In this document: positions 36,384 through 45,994 of the stretch, piece by piece
Position numbering within the stretch: the stretch's first letter is position 1
Layout: each line of letters starts with the position of its first letter
Assembly: GCF_002688565.1 (NCBI RefSeq)
Contig: NZ_CP024011.1
Coordinates: 1,488,001 to 1,552,000 of the forward strand
Direction of reading: 5' to 3'
Length of the DNA stretch: 64,000 nt
Source: Acinetobacter sp. LoGeW2-3
GTDB taxonomy: Bacteria; Pseudomonadota; Gammaproteobacteria; Pseudomonadales; Moraxellaceae
Notes under the pieces: generated by a model
The model's input: only the letters and a program-made list of their open reading frames with translations
Databases searched by the model: none
What the model was told of the DNA's origin: nothing
Position numbers and translations under genes: made by a program

Positions 36384-37757
36384 ATGTCGGTTCAGGCTGC
36401 TTCCCTCATTCAAAAATATAATGTCCCAGGTCCACGCTATACCAGCTATCCAACTGTTCCCTATTGGGAAGAACAGCATTTTTCACTGGAGTTGTGGAAA
36501 CAGACTTTAAAGCGTTCCTTCCTTGAATCGAATCAGACTGAAGGTATTAGTCTGTATATCCATCTGCCATTCTGTGAAAGCCTGTGCACCTTCTGTGGCT
36601 GTCATAAACGTGTCACTAAACGTCATGAAGTTGAACAGCCTTATATTCAGGCGGTGTTAAAAGAATGGAATCTGTATTGCGAACTCTTAGAACAAAAACC
36701 GGTAATTAAAGAAATTCACCTTGGCGGTGGTACACCAACCTTCTTTTCAATTGAGCATTTAGCTCAGCTGATTCAGGGGATTTTGTCCAAAGCCGAAATT
36801 GCACCTGAACATGAATTTAGCTTTGAAGGGCATCCGAACAATACCACTCGTGAACATTTGCAGGGCTTGTATGACTTGGGTTTCCGCCGGGTCAGCTACG
36901 GCGTGCAAGACTATAATGAGACTGTGCAAAAAGCCATTCACCGCATTCAACCTTATGAAAACGTCAAACAGGTGACCGAATGGGCGCGTGAAATTGGCTA
37001 TACCTCGATTTCACATGATCTGGTGTTTGGCTTACCATTCCAGAGCCTAGATGATGTGCTGAATACTATTGATCAAACTAATACCCTTATGCCAGATCGT
37101 TTAGCTTTATATAGCTACGCGCATGTGCCATGGATCAAGGGCAATGGCCAACGCGGCTTTAAGGATGTCGATGTACCGAAAGATGAGATCAAACGCCAGT
37201 GCTATGAAGAAGGCAAAAATAAACTTCTAGTACATGGCTATCATGAAATTGGTATGGATCACTTTGCTTTGGAAAGTGACAGCATGTACCAATCTTTTAA
37301 AGAGGGTTCTTTGCACCGTAACTTTATGGGTTATACGGCATCTAAAACCCAGGTGATGATTGGACTCGGAATTTCATCTATCAGTGATAGCTGGTACGGC
37401 TTTGCCCAAAATGTGAAAACCATTGAAGAATATTATGAATATTTAGAAAGAAATGAGATCCCGGTCTTTAAAGGACATATCTTAAGTCAGGAAGATTTGA
37501 TTATCCGTAAACATATTCTGAATTTGATGTGTAGCTTCACTACTTCCTGGGCTGATCCTAAGATGCAGTTTGCTGAAATTGAGGATGTGCTGGAGCAGTT
37601 GGAAGAAATGGCGCAGGATGAGTTAATTAAAATCGAAGACTCATTAGTCACAGTTTTAGAGAAAGGGAAACCTTTTGTACGCAATATCTGTATGGCTTTC
37701 GACCTGAGACTCAAGCGCAAAATGCCGGAGAACCGGATTTTTTCGATGACGATTTAA
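36384..37757 (+). CDS. hemN: Oxygen-independent coproporphyrinogen III oxidase
   Basis: 457 residues from ATG 36384, which has AGGTGG five bases upstream; a GTG inside that ribosome site is not a start. Starts YNVPGPRYTSYPTVPYW, typical of HemN. Radical SAM cluster Cys in YIHLPFCESLCTFCGCHK near residues 56-73 (CxxxCxxCxC, the true-HemN pattern), GGGTPTF, NPNN-like SFEGHPNN, and the C-terminal HemN domain. It makes protoporphyrinogen IX under low oxygen. Read away from hemF. Confidence 0.95.
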   Translation: MSVQAASLIQKYNVPGPRYTSYPTVPYWEEQHFSLELWKQTLKRSFLESNQTEGISLYIHLPFCESLCTFCGCHKRVTKRHEVEQPYIQAVLKEWNLYCELLEQKPVIKEIHLGGGTPTFFSIEHLAQLIQGILSKAEIAPEHEFSFEGHPNNTTREHLQGLYDLGFRRVSYGVQDYNETVQKAIHRIQPYENVKQVTEWAREIGYTSISHDLVFGLPFQSLDDVLNTIDQTNTLMPDRLALYSYAHVPWIKGNGQRGFKDVDVPKDEIKRQCYEEGKNKLLVHGYHEIGMDHFALESDSMYQSFKEGSLHRNFMGYTASKTQVMIGLGISSISDSWYGFAQNVKTIEEYYEYLERNEIPVFKGHILSQEDLIIRKHILNLMCSFTTSWADPKMQFAEIEDVLEQLEEMAQDELIKIEDSLVTVLEKGKPFVRNICMAFDLRLKRKMPENRIFSMTI

Positions 37758-37764
37758 GAATCCC

Positions 37765-37868
37765 TCCAAACCTCCCTGAGCGAGACTTAAGCATTGCTTT
37801 AAGTTGAAGCGCAAGAAAGGGAGGCTTTTATTCCTCCTCTTTTTCAAAGAGGGGTTAGGGGAGATTTT
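37765..37868. repeat. REP-like intergenic repeat, copy D (divergent)
   Basis: Two GC-rich arms. One starts ATCCCTCCAAACCTCCCT (37770-37787) and can pair through CCTCCC with GGGAGG at 37819-37824, with an inner CTTAAGC..GCTTTAAG palindrome. The other is CCTCTTTTTCAAAGAGG followed by GGTTAGGGGAG (37836-37863), which in reverse reads CTCCCCTAACC, akin to the CCTCACCCTAACC start of copies A-C. It lies between convergent hemN and ribA. Confidence 0.65.
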
Positions 37869-37899
37869 AAAAGCAGGGTAAGATTTAATAAAAGAAAAA

Positions 37900-38502
37900 T
37901 TAAAAATCATCCTTCCGATATAAATGTGCCATACGCTCATGTTTAGTCTTGAGGTATTGCTCATTAAATGGATTTAGACCAACTGTCAGCGGTACACGGT
38001 CCACTACATTAATACCTAATTCTTTAAGTGCATTGATTTTTGTCGGGTTATTGGTAATCAGACGAACCGCTTTCACACCCAAGTGATCCAGCATGATACT
38101 GCACATGTCATATTCGCGTGCATCGGCTGGTAAATTCAGCATTAAGTTAGCATCTACAGTGTCATGACCTTGATCTTGCAGGGCATAGGCACGGATTTTA
38201 TTGGTCAAACCAATCCCGCGGCCTTCCTGACGCAAGTATAGGATCACCCCACGACCGACTTCATTAATCAGCTTTTGTGTCGCCTGAAGCTGCGGTCCGC
38301 AATCGCATTTCAGTGAAGCAAAAGCATCACCGGTTAAACATTCAGAATGTACACGTACCAGCACTGGTTCATCACTTGGCTCTTCCAGTCCTTTAGACAG
38401 TGCGACATGTTCTTCGCCAGTCTTAGGGTCTTGAAAAACAGTAATTTTAAATTCACCGTGAGCGGTAGGTAATCTTGATGTTGCGACAAACTCGATAGGC
38501 AC
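37900..38502 (-). CDS. ribA: GTP cyclohydrolase II
   Basis: 200 residues from a GTG start. Zinc Cys in [17 protein letters not shown] (Cys54, 65, 67 by rough count), the [21 protein letters not shown] block with the catalytic Tyr/Arg (given in parts: [18 protein letters not shown]), DTVDANLML and the closing LTNNPTK. It opens GTP to start riboflavin synthesis. Usual length, no fused RibB domain. Divergent from dxs. Confidence 0.95.
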   Translation of the reverse strand: MPIEFVATSRLPTAHGEFKITVFQDPKTGEEHVALSKGLEEPSDEPVLVRVHSECLTGDAFASLKCDCGPQLQATQKLINEVGRGVILYLRQEGRGIGLTNKIRAYALQDQGHDTVDANLMLNLPADAREYDMCSIMLDHLGVKAVRLITNNPTKINALKELGINVVDRVPLTVGLNPFNEQYLKTKHERMAHLYRKDDF

Positions 38503-38814
38503 AGCTGAACCCGTTAAATCCTGAAATTGCTCAAAGTATAGCGTAATGATTGGACATTAGTAGGGTTGCATAGATGAATTTCTGGAGAACATTTTCTTTT
38601 TTGTATAAAGCGAACGATAATAGTTGATAAACAGTAAGATTATTCAGGATAATCGTATTCTGCAAAATTTTACCCTGATCAGGATCATTGTTTAATATTG
38701 CGCCGGTAACAGCTTTACACAATTGAAGCTGCTACAATTCGACTATATGATCGGGACTCCCCCATAGACAGACCTAGCTTAGGATTTGCCAGGCTTTTGA
38801 AGGCTTTGCCATTT
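38503..38814. promoter_or_regulatory. Divergent promoter region ribA / dxs
   Basis: 312 bases with no coding frame. A weak sigma-70-like pair TTTACC (38669-38674) and TAATAT (38693-38698), 18 bases apart, could serve dxs. It overlaps the palindrome CCTGATCAGG (38674-38683), a possible operator. I saw no FMN or TPP riboswitch motif. Confidence 0.4.
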
Positions 38815-40719
38815 ATGCTGTATACAGAAATACCAACTCAACGCCCTGTAACACCGTTGCTTGATGCGATCGATCATCCAGAGCAATTGCGTTCACTTGA
38901 GCAAAATCAGCTTGAGCAGGTGGCCGATGAGTTACGTCAGTACATTTTGTATGCTGCAGGACAAAGTGGTGGGCATTTTGGTGCCAATCTGGGGGTGATT
39001 GAGCTGACTGTGGCTTTGCACTATTGCTTCAATACGCCAAACGATCGCCTGATCTGGGATGTAGGTCATCAAGCCTATCCGCATAAAGCCTTAACCGGCC
39101 GTCGTGAACAACTGACCACTATTCGGGCCAAAGATGGTCTGGCTGCATTCCCGGCACGTGATGAATCTGAATTTGATACCTTTGGTGTAGGGCACTCTTC
39201 AACGGCGATTTCAGCAGGTTTGGGGATGGCACTCGCACGTCGCTATCAAAAGAATCCATGTGAAGTGGTGTCTATCATTGGTGATGGTGCCATGACCGCA
39301 GGTATGGCCTTTGAAGCCATGAATGACGCCGTAGCACACAATGCAGATCTGATGGTGGTGCTGAATGACAATGATATGTCGATTTCCTGCAGCACTGGTG
39401 GTTTTGCCAAGCATCTAGCAGCACTGTGGGAACGTGGCGAATCGGTAAATATTACTGCAGAAGGTGAAGCCTTCGTTCAGCCCCATCCAGAATGGGTATA
39501 TAACTCACGTCTGCATTCTGCTGCGACTGATGCTGCGGATAATCTGTTTAAAGCAATTGGTTTTGATTACTTCGGTCCTTATGATGGCCATGATCTGAAT
39601 CAATTGGTACATGTCTTTAATGCGCTGAAAAAGCGTAAAGGTCCACGCCTGATTCATGTCTATACTAAAAAAGGTAAAGGCTTTGCTCCGGCAGAAGCAG
39701 AACAAATTAAATATCACGCGATTAGTCGTTTAAATTCAGTGGCTGCTGTAAATACAGCACCAAAATATTCTGATGTCTTTGGTCAATGGCTTTGTGATGA
39801 AGCGGCTAAAGATGATCGCCTGCTTGCGATTACCCCAGCCATGTGTGAAGGCTCGGGTATGGTGAAATTTGCTAAAGATTATCCTGAGCGTTTCTTTGAC
39901 GTTGCAATTGCTGAACAGCATGCAGTGACTTTGGCAGCTGGTATGGCCTGTGAGGGCTTAAAACCCGTTGTAGCGATCTATTCAACTTTCTTGCAACGTG
40001 GTTATGACCAGCTAGTGCATGATGTGGCGTTGCAGAATCTGGATGTGACCTTTGGTATCGATCGTGCAGGTTTAGTGGGTGAGGATGGTCCTACGCATGC
40101 TGGGGCTTATGACTATGCTTATATGCGGACCATTCCAAACCTAGTGATCATGGCGCCTAAAGATGAAAATGAATGTCGCCAGATGCTGCATACTGCTTAT
40201 CTATATAAAGGTCCGGCAGCAGTACGTTATCCACGTGGCAATGGTCTAGGTGTTGAGATTCAGCAGGACATGGTTGAATTACCAATTGGTCAGGCGGAAA
40301 TTGTCGCCAGCTTTAATAGTCAGCATGATGACTATATCTCTGTGCTGGCTTTCGGTAGTCGCGTACAGGCTGCGATCGATGCAGCACAAACTTTTGCAGC
40401 CAAACATGATGTGGCAGTGCGTGTGGTGAACATGCGTTTCATCAAACCACTCGACACACAAATGCTAGATGACATTGCACCAAGTACCAGTCTGTTTGTG
40501 ACTGTAGAAGAACATGCAGTGATGGCCGGTGCGGGAAGTGCTGTGAATGAATATCTGGCAGAAGCACAGATTGTGAAACCAATCTTAAATCTCGGTCTGG
40601 CTGATACCTTTATGGCGCAAGCGACGCATGCACAGATGCTGCAACAGGCTGGCCTTGATGCTCAAGGCATTGAAAAGTCGATGAATCAGGCTTGGTCTTC
40701 ACTGACTCAGGCAGTCTAA
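38815..40719 (+). CDS. dxs: 1-deoxy-D-xylulose-5-phosphate synthase
   Basis: 634 residues from ATG 38815 ([17 protein letters not shown]); the frame begins six codons earlier with a TTG. ThDP motif [20 protein letters not shown] (in part: [12 protein letters not shown] ... [10 protein letters not shown]), the His of [22 protein letters not shown], and in the second half [16 protein letters not shown] and [16 protein letters not shown]. It condenses pyruvate and glyceraldehyde 3-phosphate for isoprenoids, thiamine and pyridoxine. The thiamine and quinone links make it a core gene. Confidence 0.96.
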   Translation: MLYTEIPTQRPVTPLLDAIDHPEQLRSLEQNQLEQVADELRQYILYAAGQSGGHFGANLGVIELTVALHYCFNTPNDRLIWDVGHQAYPHKALTGRREQLTTIRAKDGLAAFPARDESEFDTFGVGHSSTAISAGLGMALARRYQKNPCEVVSIIGDGAMTAGMAFEAMNDAVAHNADLMVVLNDNDMSISCSTGGFAKHLAALWERGESVNITAEGEAFVQPHPEWVYNSRLHSAATDAADNLFKAIGFDYFGPYDGHDLNQLVHVFNALKKRKGPRLIHVYTKKGKGFAPAEAEQIKYHAISRLNSVAAVNTAPKYSDVFGQWLCDEAAKDDRLLAITPAMCEGSGMVKFAKDYPERFFDVAIAEQHAVTLAAGMACEGLKPVVAIYSTFLQRGYDQLVHDVALQNLDVTFGIDRAGLVGEDGPTHAGAYDYAYMRTIPNLVIMAPKDENECRQMLHTAYLYKGPAAVRYPRGNGLGVEIQQDMVELPIGQAEIVASFNSQHDDYISVLAFGSRVQAAIDAAQTFAAKHDVAVRVVNMRFIKPLDTQMLDDIAPSTSLFVTVEEHAVMAGAGSAVNEYLAEAQIVKPILNLGLADTFMAQATHAQMLQQAGLDAQGIEKSMNQAWSSLTQAV

Positions 40720-40756
40720 AACAACGCCTGCAAAATTTTAGAAACATTTTTTTCCC

Positions 40757-40794
40757 AAAAAGCCCTTATATTTGCTAAAATGTAAGGGCTTTTA
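40757..40794 (+). terminator. Terminator after dxs
   Basis: AAAAGCCCTTA / TAAGGGCTTTT stem around an AT-rich loop, followed by T's, 38 bases past the stop. Confidence 0.8.
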
Positions 40795-40839
40795 TGCATT
40801 ATTCTTTATCAATATCTTCAAATTTGTAGTGGGTGTTCA

Positions 40840-41670
40840 ATGGAACCTATGGTGGTGATGGCTGCGCGTGCGGCTCAATTAGTTGGTCAAGAGCTTTTAA
40901 AAGCGCATCAAAATCGTCATAAACTCGATCTACAAGTCGAAGAAAAAGGCATTGATGGTCCTGTAACGCGTGTTGACCGTTACCTGGAACAACTGACTAT
41001 CGATACGCTGCGTAAAAGTTATAAAAACCACAGCTTCCTTGGTGAAGAGTTTGGTCTGCAAGAAGGTAAAGGTCACGACGCTGAATGGTGTTGGGTGATC
41101 GATCCTCTTGACGGTACACTAAACTTTATCAACGGTTTCCCGCATTTCTGTATCTCTATTGCTGTTCAGCACAAAGGCGTAACTCAACACGGTGTGATCT
41201 ATGACCCTGTGAAAGACGAGCTATTCTCTGCAAGTCGTGGTCGTGGTGCAATGTTGAACCAGCGTCGTATCCGTGTAAACGTAAAAGACAACTTACAGAA
41301 TTCTTTCCTGGCAGTCGGTCATGCTTACCGCGCTCAACGCGGCGGTGAAGTGGTGTCTTATGCGAAAAACCATTTTGAATCACTTTTAAATGTAACTGAA
41401 GCGGGTGCTCAATACCGCCGTGCAGGTTCTGCTGCACTGGATCTGGCTTATGTTGCTGCAGGTCGTTTAGATGGTTACTTTGAACTTGGTTTGAAACCTT
41501 GGGATATCGCCGCTGGTGAGCTGATTGTGAAAGAAGCTGGCGGTACCGTAGTTGATGCACGTGGTGGCAGCGAATCTATGGAAAAAGGTCAGGTCATTGC
41601 CTGCTCTATGAAAATGCTTAAACCTTTAATGCAGGCTGTTGTGCCAGCATGGGGCGAGGCAGCTAAATAA
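40840..41670 (+). CDS. suhB: Inositol-1-monophosphatase family protein (SuhB)
   Basis: 276 residues. Metal-binding GEEFG, WVIDPLDGTLNFINGFPHFC and the late KPWDIAAGELIVKEAGG motif are intact, matching the SuhB group. Hydrolyses inositol 1-phosphate in vitro; in E. coli SuhB also acts in rRNA antitermination complexes with Nus factors. Own terminator follows at 41705. Confidence 0.93.
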   Translation: MEPMVVMAARAAQLVGQELLKAHQNRHKLDLQVEEKGIDGPVTRVDRYLEQLTIDTLRKSYKNHSFLGEEFGLQEGKGHDAEWCWVIDPLDGTLNFINGFPHFCISIAVQHKGVTQHGVIYDPVKDELFSASRGRGAMLNQRRIRVNVKDNLQNSFLAVGHAYRAQRGGEVVSYAKNHFESLLNVTEAGAQYRRAGSAALDLAYVAAGRLDGYFELGLKPWDIAAGELIVKEAGGTVVDARGGSESMEKGQVIACSMKMLKPLMQAVVPAWGEAAK

Positions 41671-41704
41671 TCGGGTTTAGATATTTTGATCTAACATCTA
41701 TATA

Positions 41705-41731
41705 AGAGGCATCCTACGGGATGCCTTTTTT
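41705..41731 (+). terminator. Terminator after suhB
   Basis: GGCATCC-TAC-GGGATGCC stem followed by seven T. Confidence 0.92.
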
Positions 41732-41839
41732 ATTTCTGAAAAATATTTTTGCTGCTAAATATGGTTAAAATATCAACTAATTTTTGATTAATACAAAATA
41801 ACAATAAAACTTAATGACATTATTTTAAATCCTGCTATA

Positions 41840-42121
41840 ATCCGCGCACGCACTTAATTTCTGTTCGTTACCTGAACATTTCTCTTCTTATCATTGTGTA
41901 TGCGCGTGCGGTCCAAAGAGAGGACGATATCTCGCGCCCCAATCGCTAAAGCGATTCCTTCAGGTTATGCCGTAATCATGCGTGCGTTATATCACATCGT
42001 CGTTACTCGGATCGCCGCTGAATGATCTCTTCTTTTCAGCGTTTATTGCTGTACCGCTTTTTGTCGATGTTCATTTGACTTTATTTTTAATGGAGCACCC
42101 AATTTCCGGGTGAAAGACTCT
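41840..42121 (+). promoter_or_regulatory. Long, hairpin-rich leader before the DEAD-box helicase gene
   Basis: About 280 bases, markedly richer in G+C than other gaps, follow a TATAATCC word at 41836. Visible hairpins: GTCC-AAAGAGA-GGAC (41911-41925), AATCGC-TAAA-GCGATT (41941-41956), CGCTGAA / TTCAGCG (about 42015-42040) and CACCC / GGGTG (about 42095-42111) ending ten bases before the ATG, over the ribosome site. No coding frame with codon character. Likely a structured 5' leader or an sRNA; function is inference. Confidence 0.6.
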
Positions 42122-43996
42122 ATGAGCAAAACTTTTGCTGATTTTCCTCTGCACGAATCCTTACAACAAGCTTTACAAGCACTAGGCTTTACTGCGCCTA
42201 CACCTGTACAGGAACTATCTATTCCTGCGGCGCTTGAAGGTAAAGACCTTCTAGTGTCAAGCCAGACTGGTTCTGGTAAAACTGCGGCCTTCCTTCTCCC
42301 TACATTGAATGGCCTTGCAACTGAAGATACTTTCGTTCCGTTCAAAGAACGTATGAAAGCAGTGACTCAACCGAATATCCTGGTAATTTCACCAACACGT
42401 GAACTTGCACAACAGGTATGTCAGGATGCAATTGCATTTGTACGTCACATGAAAGGTGTTCGTATTGCTGCAATCATGGGTGGTATGCCATTTGGTAAAC
42501 AAATTCAACAATTAAAAGGTGCACAAGTTGTTGTTGCGACTCCAGGTCGTTTACTTGATCTTGTAAACCGTCGCCAGATTAAACTGGACAAAGTTGATGC
42601 GTTAATCGTCGACGAAGCTGACCGTATGTTAGACCTTGGCTTCTCTGAAGACCTTGAGGCAATCGGTGACTTGGCTGCGAACCGTAAACAAACTTTGATG
42701 TTCTCTGCAACATTCGCTCCGCGTATCATTACACTTGCTGAACGCATGATGAATGAACCAGAACGTATTGCGATCGAAACTGGTCACTCTACTAATACTG
42801 ACATCACTCAGACTTTGCACTGGACTGATGGTTTTGAGCACAAGAAAAAATTATTAACTCACTGGTTAAACGAAGAAGACGTTGATCAGGCAGTTGTATT
42901 TGCTTCTACTCAAGAAGATACCGATATGCTGGCTGAAGAACTTGCTGAAGCAGGTCTATCAGTTGTAGCACTTCATGGTGCAATGCCACAGACTGTTCGT
43001 AACCGTCGTCTGCGTAGTATCCGTGAAGGTCGTGCAAAAATCCTGGTTGCAACTGACGTTGCAGCGCGTGGTCTAGACGTACCAACAATTTCTCACGTAA
43101 TTAACTTCGGTCTTCCAATGAAGAACGAAGACTATGTACACCGTATCGGTCGTACAGGTCGTGCGGGCCGTACTGGTAAAGCGATTACTTTAGCAACTTA
43201 CCGTGAACGCGGTAAAATCCGTGCGCTTGAAGATTACCTAGATGCTCGTTTAGAAGTATCTGAAATCGAAGGTCTTGAGCCATCTCCACCTCCTGCACGT
43301 GGTAGCCGTGATGGCGCTGGTCGTGGTCGTGGTCGTGATGGCGGTCGTGGCGGCCGTGGTGGCTTCGGCGGTGGTCGTCGTTTCGAAGGTGAAGGTAACT
43401 TCAAACGTCGTGATGGTGGTGATGACCGTCCACGTCGTAGCTTCGATGACAAACCTCGTGGCGAACGTCCTGCGTTCGGTGGCGAAGATCGTCCACGTCG
43501 CGAGTTCAACAGCGATCGTCCACGTCGTGAAGGCGGTTTCGGTGATCGTCCTAAACGTGACTTCGGTGATCGTCCAGCTCCACGTCGTGAAGGTGGTTTC
43601 GGTGATCGTCCGCAACGTTCTTTCGATGACCGTCCAAAACGTGATTTTGGCGACCGTCCTCGTTTCGAAGGTTCTGATGACAACCGTGGTAACCGCGTAG
43701 ACTACAAACCACGTCGTGAAGGTTCTTTCGGTGACCGTCCTAAACGTGATTTCGGTGATCGTCCAGCTCCACGTCGTGAAGGTGGTTTTGGTGACCGTCC
43801 TAAACGTGATTTCGGTGATCGTCCAGCTCCACGTCGCGAAGGTGGCTTCGGTGACCGTCCAGCACGTTCATTCGGTGATGACCGTCCTAAACGCGATTTT
43901 GGTGGCGATCGTCCACGTCGTAACTTCGATGACAAACCACGTGGTGAGCGTTCGTTCGGTGGTGAAGACCGTCCACGTCGCAAATTCAATGACTAA
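42122..43996 (+). CDS. DEAD-box RNA helicase with long RG/RD-rich repetitive tail (RhlE-like)
   Basis: 624 residues from ATG 42122 (MSKTFADFPLHESLQ); a GTG at 42110 is part of the leader hairpin. Helicase core about 1-385: Q motif FTAPTPVQELSIPAAL, Walker A SQTGSGKT, PTRELAQQ, VDEADRMLDLGF, FSATF, and motif VI HRIGRTGRAGRTG. From about residue 395 the tail is low-complexity, with GRGRGRDGGRGGRGG then many copies of units like GGFGDRPKRDFGDRPAPRRE. Such tails bind RNA non-specifically and favour condensate formation. It likely acts in ribosome assembly or mRNA decay, often cold-related. Confidence 0.92.
   Translation: MSKTFADFPLHESLQQALQALGFTAPTPVQELSIPAALEGKDLLVSSQTGSGKTAAFLLPTLNGLATEDTFVPFKERMKAVTQPNILVISPTRELAQQVCQDAIAFVRHMKGVRIAAIMGGMPFGKQIQQLKGAQVVVATPGRLLDLVNRRQIKLDKVDALIVDEADRMLDLGFSEDLEAIGDLAANRKQTLMFSATFAPRIITLAERMMNEPERIAIETGHSTNTDITQTLHWTDGFEHKKKLLTHWLNEEDVDQAVVFASTQEDTDMLAEELAEAGLSVVALHGAMPQTVRNRRLRSIREGRAKILVATDVAARGLDVPTISHVINFGLPMKNEDYVHRIGRTGRAGRTGKAITLATYRERGKIRALEDYLDARLEVSEIEGLEPSPPPARGSRDGAGRGRGRDGGRGGRGGFGGGRRFEGEGNFKRRDGGDDRPRRSFDDKPRGERPAFGGEDRPRREFNSDRPRREGGFGDRPKRDFGDRPAPRREGGFGDRPQRSFDDRPKRDFGDRPRFEGSDDNRGNRVDYKPRREGSFGDRPKRDFGDRPAPRREGGFGDRPKRDFGDRPAPRREGGFGDRPARSFGDDRPKRDFGGDRPRRNFDDKPRGERSFGGEDRPRRKFND
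43510..43985 (+). repeat. Imperfect tandem coding repeats in the helicase tail
   Basis: The DNA repeats units of about 60 bases encoding GGFGDRPKRDFGDRPAPRRE. Near-identical blocks begin at about 43531, 43591, 43729, 43789 and 43849, with words GGTGATCGTCCAGCTCCACG and CGTGATTTCGGTGATCGTCC recurring. Long stretches of sequence identity make it prone to slippage and recombination. Confidence 0.88.
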
Positions 43997-44010
43997 TTGA
44001 ATCTAGCCAG

Positions 44011-44039
44011 AAAAAACCAGCGGTAACGCTGGTTTTTTT
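44011..44039 (+). terminator. Terminator after the helicase gene
   Basis: AAAAAACCAGCG-GTAA-CGCTGGTTTTTTT, perfect stem, just after the stop. Confidence 0.93.
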
Positions 44040-44155
44040 ACAGGTGCATTTTTTTTGATTTTTTGGCTAAAGTGTGTGCTGTTTCTTAATTTAAATCAGT
44101 TATGATAATTAATCCTCAGAAAACACACCAAGTTCGTTATATCAATGAGGTCGCT

Positions 44156-44224
44156 ATGCCTTATCTTGCGCTGATACTGATCTTATGTAATATCATTCTC
44201 TTTCTCTATAATTTTTATAATTGA
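44156..44224 (+). CDS. Possible 22-residue hydrophobic small protein
   Basis: ATG to TGA encodes MPYLALILILCNIILFLYNF plus YN. The product is one membrane helix, similar in size to CydX/KdpF-like small subunits but not recognisable as one. AATGAGG with GAGG six to nine bases before the ATG is a proper ribosome site. It lies between the helicase terminator and mlaF (gap 44040-44399); nothing else is seen in the gap apart from AT-rich promoter-like sequence before mlaF. Confidence 0.4.
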   Translation: MPYLALILILCNIILFLYNFYN

Positions 44225-44399
44225 GTGATTATTGAACGTATAAACAAGCCATAAAATTATAAGAACAAACCGTGCTTTTTCATTTTTTTCATTCAGATAC
44301 TCTGTTTATGCCCTTGTAACATTCCGATCAAAAGGTAACATTTAGAGTATTAATCCTTTATAGTACGCATGCTGAAAAAATGCAGGAAAACGCTTAGCT

Positions 44400-45218
44400 A
44401 TGAAAAATCAAACAGCGTTTGAGACTCAATCACTCATAGAAGTGAAGGGTTTGAGCTTCAAGCGAGGCGAACGTGTGATTTATGACAATGTCAGCCTGAA
44501 TATTCGTCGTGGTCAGATCACTGCCATTATGGGACCTTCTGGTACCGGTAAAACTACATTATTACGTTTGATTGGCGGACAGTTGACGCCGGATCAGGGA
44601 CAGGTATTGCTGGATGGCAAGGATATCGCACGTATGTCACGTAGCGAACTGTTTGCCGCACGTGCGCGTATGGGCATGCTCTTCCAGAGCGGTGCATTGT
44701 TCACGGATATGAGCGTCTATGAAAATGTGGCTTTCCCGATTCGTGCACACACTAAATTGCCTGAGCATCTGATTGCTGAAATCGTGGCGCTCAAACTGGA
44801 ATCTGTCGGCCTGCGTGGCGCAGAACAGATGATGCCATCCGAATTATCTGGTGGTATGAACCGTCGTGTGGCATTGGCACGTGCGATTGCACTCGATCCA
44901 GAACTCATCATGTATGATGAACCGTTTGCCGGACAAGACCCGATTGTGATGGGCGTGCTGACACGTCTGATTCGTTCCCTGCGTGAAGCATTAGACCTCA
45001 CGACAATTATCGTTTCTCATGATGTAGCAGAAACTCTATCAATTGCTGACTACATTTATGTGGTTGCACAAGGGAAGATCCAGGGCGAAGGCACACCTGA
45101 AGAATTAAAAGCACATCCTTCTGCATTTGTTCAGCAGTTCCTGACAGGTTCTGTTGAGGGACCTGTGGACTATCAGTTTAGCCATCAGGCTTATTTAAGT
45201 GATGAGGTGCGTTCATGA
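44400..45218 (+). CDS. mlaF: Phospholipid-transport ABC ATPase MlaF
   Basis: 272 residues. Walker [10 protein letters not shown] near 44-52, Q-loop MLFQSGALF, signature [15 protein letters not shown], Walker [15 protein letters not shown] and the H-loop VSHDVAET. The LSGGM and FAGQDP variants are typical of MlaF/Ttg2A. It powers the inner-membrane Mla complex that moves phospholipids between the membranes and keeps the outer leaflet asymmetric. First gene of mlaFEDCB; overlaps mlaE by four bases. Confidence 0.95.
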   Translation: MKNQTAFETQSLIEVKGLSFKRGERVIYDNVSLNIRRGQITAIMGPSGTGKTTLLRLIGGQLTPDQGQVLLDGKDIARMSRSELFAARARMGMLFQSGALFTDMSVYENVAFPIRAHTKLPEHLIAEIVALKLESVGLRGAEQMMPSELSGGMNRRVALARAIALDPELIMYDEPFAGQDPIVMGVLTRLIRSLREALDLTTIIVSHDVAETLSIADYIYVVAQGKIQGEGTPEELKAHPSAFVQQFLTGSVEGPVDYQFSHQAYLSDEVRS

Positions 45219-45994
45219 ATGCCATTGCCTTATTGGGTAGACGCGTCATCGAACGTGTGCGCGGGATTGGGGTTGCGACCCTGATGCTGTTGCAAATTCT
45301 AATTTCGATGCCAACCTGGCTCGGGGTCAAGCTATTTGTCTACCAGATGTATCGAGTGGGTGTGCTGTCACTGCTGATTATTTCAGTATCCGGCCTATTT
45401 ATTGGTTCGGTGCTTGGTCTGCAGATGTATACCATTCTCTCGACCTTTGGTAGTGAGGCAATGCTCGGTACTGCAGTAGCTTTAACTTTACTGCGTGAAC
45501 TGGCACCTGTCGTAGCAGCTTTACTGTTTGCCGGTCGTGCTGGTTCTGCATTGACTGCTGAAATTGGTTTGATGAAAGCGACTGAACAGTTATCTAGTAT
45601 GGAGATGATTGGGGTTGATCCGTTGAAACGGGTGATTTCACCACGTCTTTGGGCAGGTATTTTCAGTCTGCCAATGCTATCCGTGATTTTCGCTGCCGTA
45701 GGTATCATGGGCGGTAAAATGGTCGGTGTAGATTTCCTTGGCGCAGATGAAGGTGCTTACTGGAGCGGCATGGAAAGTACCGTGCAGTTCTATAAGGATA
45801 TCTTTAACGGCACCATCATTAAAAGTTTTGTATTTGCATTAATTTGTACATGGATTGCGGTGTATCAGGGTTATGCCTGTGAGCCAACATCTGAAGGGAT
45901 TGCAACGTCCACAACACGTACTGTGGTGTATTCATCGTTGTGTGTTTTAGGTTTTGATTTCGTGTTGACTGCGGTCATGTTCGGAGGTGTTTAA
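45215..45994 (+). CDS. mlaE: Mla permease MlaE
   Basis: 259 residues with five to six hydrophobic segments. Typical MlaE blocks: [40 protein letters not shown] with the conserved E-L-x-[21 protein letters not shown], and the C-terminal [20 protein letters not shown]. Start ATGA overlaps the end of mlaF, and its stop overlaps the ATG of mlaD, so the operon is tightly coupled. Confidence 0.95.
   Translation: MNAIALLGRRVIERVRGIGVATLMLLQILISMPTWLGVKLFVYQMYRVGVLSLLIISVSGLFIGSVLGLQMYTILSTFGSEAMLGTAVALTLLRELAPVVAALLFAGRAGSALTAEIGLMKATEQLSSMEMIGVDPLKRVISPRLWAGIFSLPMLSVIFAAVGIMGGKMVGVDFLGADEGAYWSGMESTVQFYKDIFNGTIIKSFVFALICTWIAVYQGYACEPTSEGIATSTTRTVVYSSLCVLGFDFVLTAVMFGGV

Noticed and set aside
43234..43989. 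Long antisense frames opposite the helicase tail
   Set aside because: They arise from the repeated Arg/Asp/Gly codons of the real gene; their products are low-complexity Arg/Pro/Ser strings without a start signal.
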